A program made the translations under genes and the position numbers. This document shows positions 61,917 to 64,000 of a stretch of DNA of 64,000 bases, one piece after another. The notes under the pieces were generated by a model. The model was not told the DNA's origin. It worked only from the letters and a program-made list of their open reading frames with translations, and did no database searches. How positions within the stretch are numbered: position 1 is the stretch's first letter; each line of letters begins with the position of its first letter. Origin of the DNA: CAZHVS01 sp964536015 (GTDB taxonomy: Bacteria > Bacteroidota > Ignavibacteria > Ignavibacteriales > Ignavibacteriaceae); assembly GCA_964536015.1 (NCBI GenBank), contig CAZHVS010000001.1:248001-312000 (forward strand). Direction: 5' to 3'.

Positions 61917-62757
61917 CCTTCTTAAATACAAGGGCGATCCATTCGTTCATTTTTATTTTTTCAATAAATTTAAATCCTAATTCCTTGTATCTCTTTTTTA
62001 TTTCTTTTTCATCCAGGTATAAAAGTCCCGACAAAACAAGTAAGCCGTCTTTTTTTGTCTTTGCATAGAGTTCACTTGCAATTTCCAGTAAAACATTTTT
62101 TTGAATATTGGCAATTACAACATCGAAATTTTTCTTTTTTACTTTATTGATTTCTGCAGTTCTAATTTCTACATTATTTTCAACATTATTAAGATAAATG
62201 TTTTCAATGCCATTTTCGAAACACCATTCATCATTATCAATACCAAGAGCATATGCAGCTCCTAATTTAACCGAAACGATGGCAAGAATTCCAGTACCTG
62301 TTCCAACATCTAAGATATTGTCATTTGGTTTTATATGCTTTTCAAGAAGTTGAATAACAAGTTTTGTTGTTTCATGTTCACCAGTACCAAAAGACATTTT
62401 AGGATCAATTGTAATAACAGTTTCATTTTTTTTTGATTTGTATTTTCTGAATGTGGGCTTTATTACAATTCTATCGGTAACTTTAATGACTTTTATTTTT
62501 TTCTCCCATTTATCATTCCAGTTTTTGTTTTTAATTGTACTTGAAGTAATTGAAAATGAATTTATAATTTTCTCTTGAACTAATTTCTTAAGAAGCTTAT
62601 TGCAGGTTGCTTTATTTATGTTAGGTTTTGAAACAGATACAATAATAAAATCGTTTTCTTCAAGAATTCCATCAATCGGTAATTGCCATAGATATCCAGA
62701 AATAATATCTGTGTTGAAGGGTTCGAAACTAATTTTAATTTCTTTATAATTTTTCAT
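61909..62757 (-). CDS. prmA: ribosomal protein L11 methyltransferase
   Basis: The 282-residue protein has the PrmA layout: an N-terminal substrate-binding domain, then M-S-F-G-T-G-E-H-E-T-T, the SAM-binding L-D-V-G-T-G-T-G-I-L-A-I, G-I-D-N-D and V-V-I-A-N-I-Q-K-N-V-L (N-I-x-x-N-x-L active motif). It methylates the ribosomal protein L11 with S-adenosylmethionine in the cytoplasm. It overlaps the end of the GT-C gene and is divergent from the receptor gene at 62843. Confidence 0.93.
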   Translation of the reverse strand: MKNYKEIKISFEPFNTDIISGYLWQLPIDGILEENDFIIVSVSKPNINKATCNKLLKKLVQEKIINSFSITSSTIKNKNWNDKWEKKIKVIKVTDRIVIKPTFRKYKSKKNETVITIDPKMSFGTGEHETTKLVIQLLEKHIKPNDNILDVGTGTGILAIVSVKLGAAYALGIDNDEWCFENGIENIYLNNVENNVEIRTAEINKVKKKNFDVVIANIQKNVLLEIASELYAKTKKDGLLVLSGLLYLDEKEIKKRYKELGFKFIEKIKMNEWIALVFKKVS

Positions 62758-62842
62758 TTTTTCTTTCTTAATAGTTTTGATAAACTAATTATATTTCTAA
62801 ATTTGTAACGTAAATTTAAGAAGTAATTCTTTCGTTTTGCCT

Positions 62843-64000
62843 ATGTATAAATTTTTACGTTTTTCTTACTTTCTAATAATATTTTATTCTACTGTTTTTC
62901 TTAACAATGAATCCTTTTCACAAGGACAAAGAGGAAAATTGGTTGGAACTATTTTCGATTTCTCAACCAGTGAACCCATAATAGGCGCGAGTGTTGTAAT
63001 TGAAGGTACAACGCTTGGTGCAGTAGCAGATACAAAAGGAAGATTTCTGATTCTCAATGTCCCTCCGGGCTTTTATAATATTACTGCAAGTTCACTGGGT
63101 TATGCCAAATACACAATTAAAAATGTTGAAATAATAGTAGATCGTACTACCGAATTGAGTTTTAAGCTAAAAGATGCTTCAATTCAGCTTGAACAAGTTG
63201 TTGTTGTTGCAGAAAGGCCAAAAATAATTAAAGATCAAACTTCGACATCTACTACACTTGACGAAACACAGATAAAATCTGCTCCCATCGAAGGTATAAG
63301 AGGTATGCTCGATTTGACTGCCGGACTACAAAAAACTGCAACTGGATTATTTCAAGTTCGTGGCAGCGGTGGATATGAACTAAATTTCCAAATTAATGGT
63401 GTTGAACAAATGAATTCAGCTCAAACTAGTCCAGGATCTTTTGGAACAGATAAAGCAAACAATTCATGGAAATACGATGTTAATCCCATTGGAGTTCAAC
63501 AGCTTCAATTAATTACAGGTGGGTTTTCATCCGAGTATGGAAATTCTCAGGCAGGAGTTGTAAAAGTTGTATTAAAAGAAGGTTCTCCAAAATTCAATGG
63601 GGAATTCAGAGTAGAATATCGTCCACCTGGTCAATACCATTGGGGAGAGTTTCTTTACAGCAAGAATAATTATGAGTGGAAAAAGTGGGGCGATATTAAT
63701 GTGTGGAAAAATAAAACCAAAACTTCAAATGGGAAATGGGATGAAAATTTTCTTTCATTAATAAATGTATTAGGAAATAATAGATGGGATTGGCTATTAG
63801 ATAGAATAAAAAGAGGACAGGCATCACAATCTGATTCTGCATTATTTAATTCAATAGTTGATAGAGAAGTAACATGGGCTTATGATCTCTGGGTAAAAGA
63901 TCACACTCCAAGTGATGATAATCCTTTAGGTGTTTATGATTATCGAAAATATGCCTATACACGATACATGTTTGGTTTTGGTGGTCCTCTTGGGAAAGAT
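62843..64000 (+). CDS. TonB-dependent receptor with carboxypeptidase-regulatory domain, cut by window edge
   Basis: The frame opens at ATG 62843 and is open to the window end (386 codons). It has a signal peptide (ends S-F-S-Q), then a CarboxypepD_reg-like beta domain in about 35-115 (G-T-I-F-D-F-S-T-S-E-P-I-I-G-A-S-V-V-I-E-G-T), a V-V-V-V-A-E-R-P-K stretch and a plug domain (I-x-G-M-L-D-L-T-A-G-L-Q). This is the SusC/RagA-like or outer-membrane receptor style of Bacteroidota. The barrel is beyond the window. It is divergent from prmA over an 85-bp spacer. Confidence 0.9.
   Translation, partial: MYKFLRFSYFLIIFYSTVFLNNESFSQGQRGKLVGTIFDFSTSEPIIGASVVIEGTTLGAVADTKGRFLILNVPPGFYNITASSLGYAKYTIKNVEIIVDRTTELSFKLKDASIQLEQVVVVAERPKIIKDQTSTSTTLDETQIKSAPIEGIRGMLDLTAGLQKTATGLFQVRGSGGYELNFQINGVEQMNSAQTSPGSFGTDKANNSWKYDVNPIGVQQLQLITGGFSSEYGNSQAGVVKVVLKEGSPKFNGEFRVEYRPPGQYHWGEFLYSKNNYEWKKWGDINVWKNKTKTSNGKWDENFLSLINVLGNNRWDWLLDRIKRGQASQSDSALFNSIVDREVTWAYDLWVKDHTPSDDNPLGVYDYRKYAYTRYMFGFGGPLGKD

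Overview
The window is AT-rich, densely coded bacterial DNA that reads like a member of the Bacteroidota/Chlorobiota group, most likely class Ignavibacteria. Pointers: two proteins end in a type IX secretion (T9SS) sorting domain with the Y-P-N-P-F-N-P motif; there is a glgA-DUF4270 neighbourhood, TonB-dependent receptors, a sepiapterin-reductase-like SDR of the Chlorobium type and many PAS/histidine-kinase hybrids. The taxon is an inference from protein style, not from a marker gene. No prophage, transposase, CRISPR array or rRNA is visible. A run of 100 N (52107-52206) shows that this is a draft scaffold.

Layout. 1-1457 (minus): 3'-truncated hutI and a SPOR-domain lipoprotein. 1643-9195 (plus): glgA, gmhB-like phosphatase, DUF4270-like lipoprotein, an outer-membrane barrel, glyA, tatC and a polyprenyl diphosphate synthase. 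9324-15239: a GT-C membrane glycosyltransferase, the catalytic subunit of methylmalonyl-CoA mutase, a UbiA-family decaprenyl-phosphate phosphoribosyltransferase-like enzyme and a CBS/CorC membrane protein. 15325-16590: two thiol peroxiredoxins around a rhodanese. 16604-18289: an overlapping three-gene unit (PTPS-II type pterin synthase, folE, sepiapterin-reductase-like SDR) that looks like a tetrahydrobiopterin pathway. 18433-22038: glycogen phosphorylase and an unknown protein. 22329-24032: a T9SS cargo protein. 24033-29822 (minus): tRNA-Leu, tig, clpP, a serine beta-lactamase-like hydrolase, GT4 and GT9 glycosyltransferases.

30103-36376 (plus): PP2C phosphatase, Hanks-type kinase with an outer seven-repeat YCF48-like propeller, a membrane-anchored HExxH metalloprotease and a tRNA nucleotidyltransferase. 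36389-38016 (minus): a PiT phosphate transporter with its DUF47 partner. 38343-41676: TPR sensor kinase and dGTPase. 42081-51274: a TonB-dependent receptor followed by a large phosphorelay (YfiR-domain kinase, lone receiver, a receiver-kinase interrupted by an in-frame TAA, and a REC-4xPAS-kinase-REC hybrid) with no DNA-binding output domain.

51536-55470: a large secreted protein with 597-bp tandem repeats and dockerin-like C-terminal repeats, split by the assembly gap. 55485-58553: alcohol dehydrogenase, a Tat-exported DUF362 protein and a DUF6599-like exported protein. 58664-61916: a T9SS-secreted endonuclease I and a second GT-C glycosyltransferase. 61909-62757 (minus): prmA. 62843-64000: the start of a carboxypeptidase-regulatory-type TonB-dependent receptor.

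The most interesting parts are the compact biopterin operon, the receptor/YfiR phosphorelay with its interrupted kinase, the kinase-propeller fusion, the polyprenyl-phospho-pentose style glycosylation genes, and the repeat protein whose flanks share exactly 55 bases across the gap.
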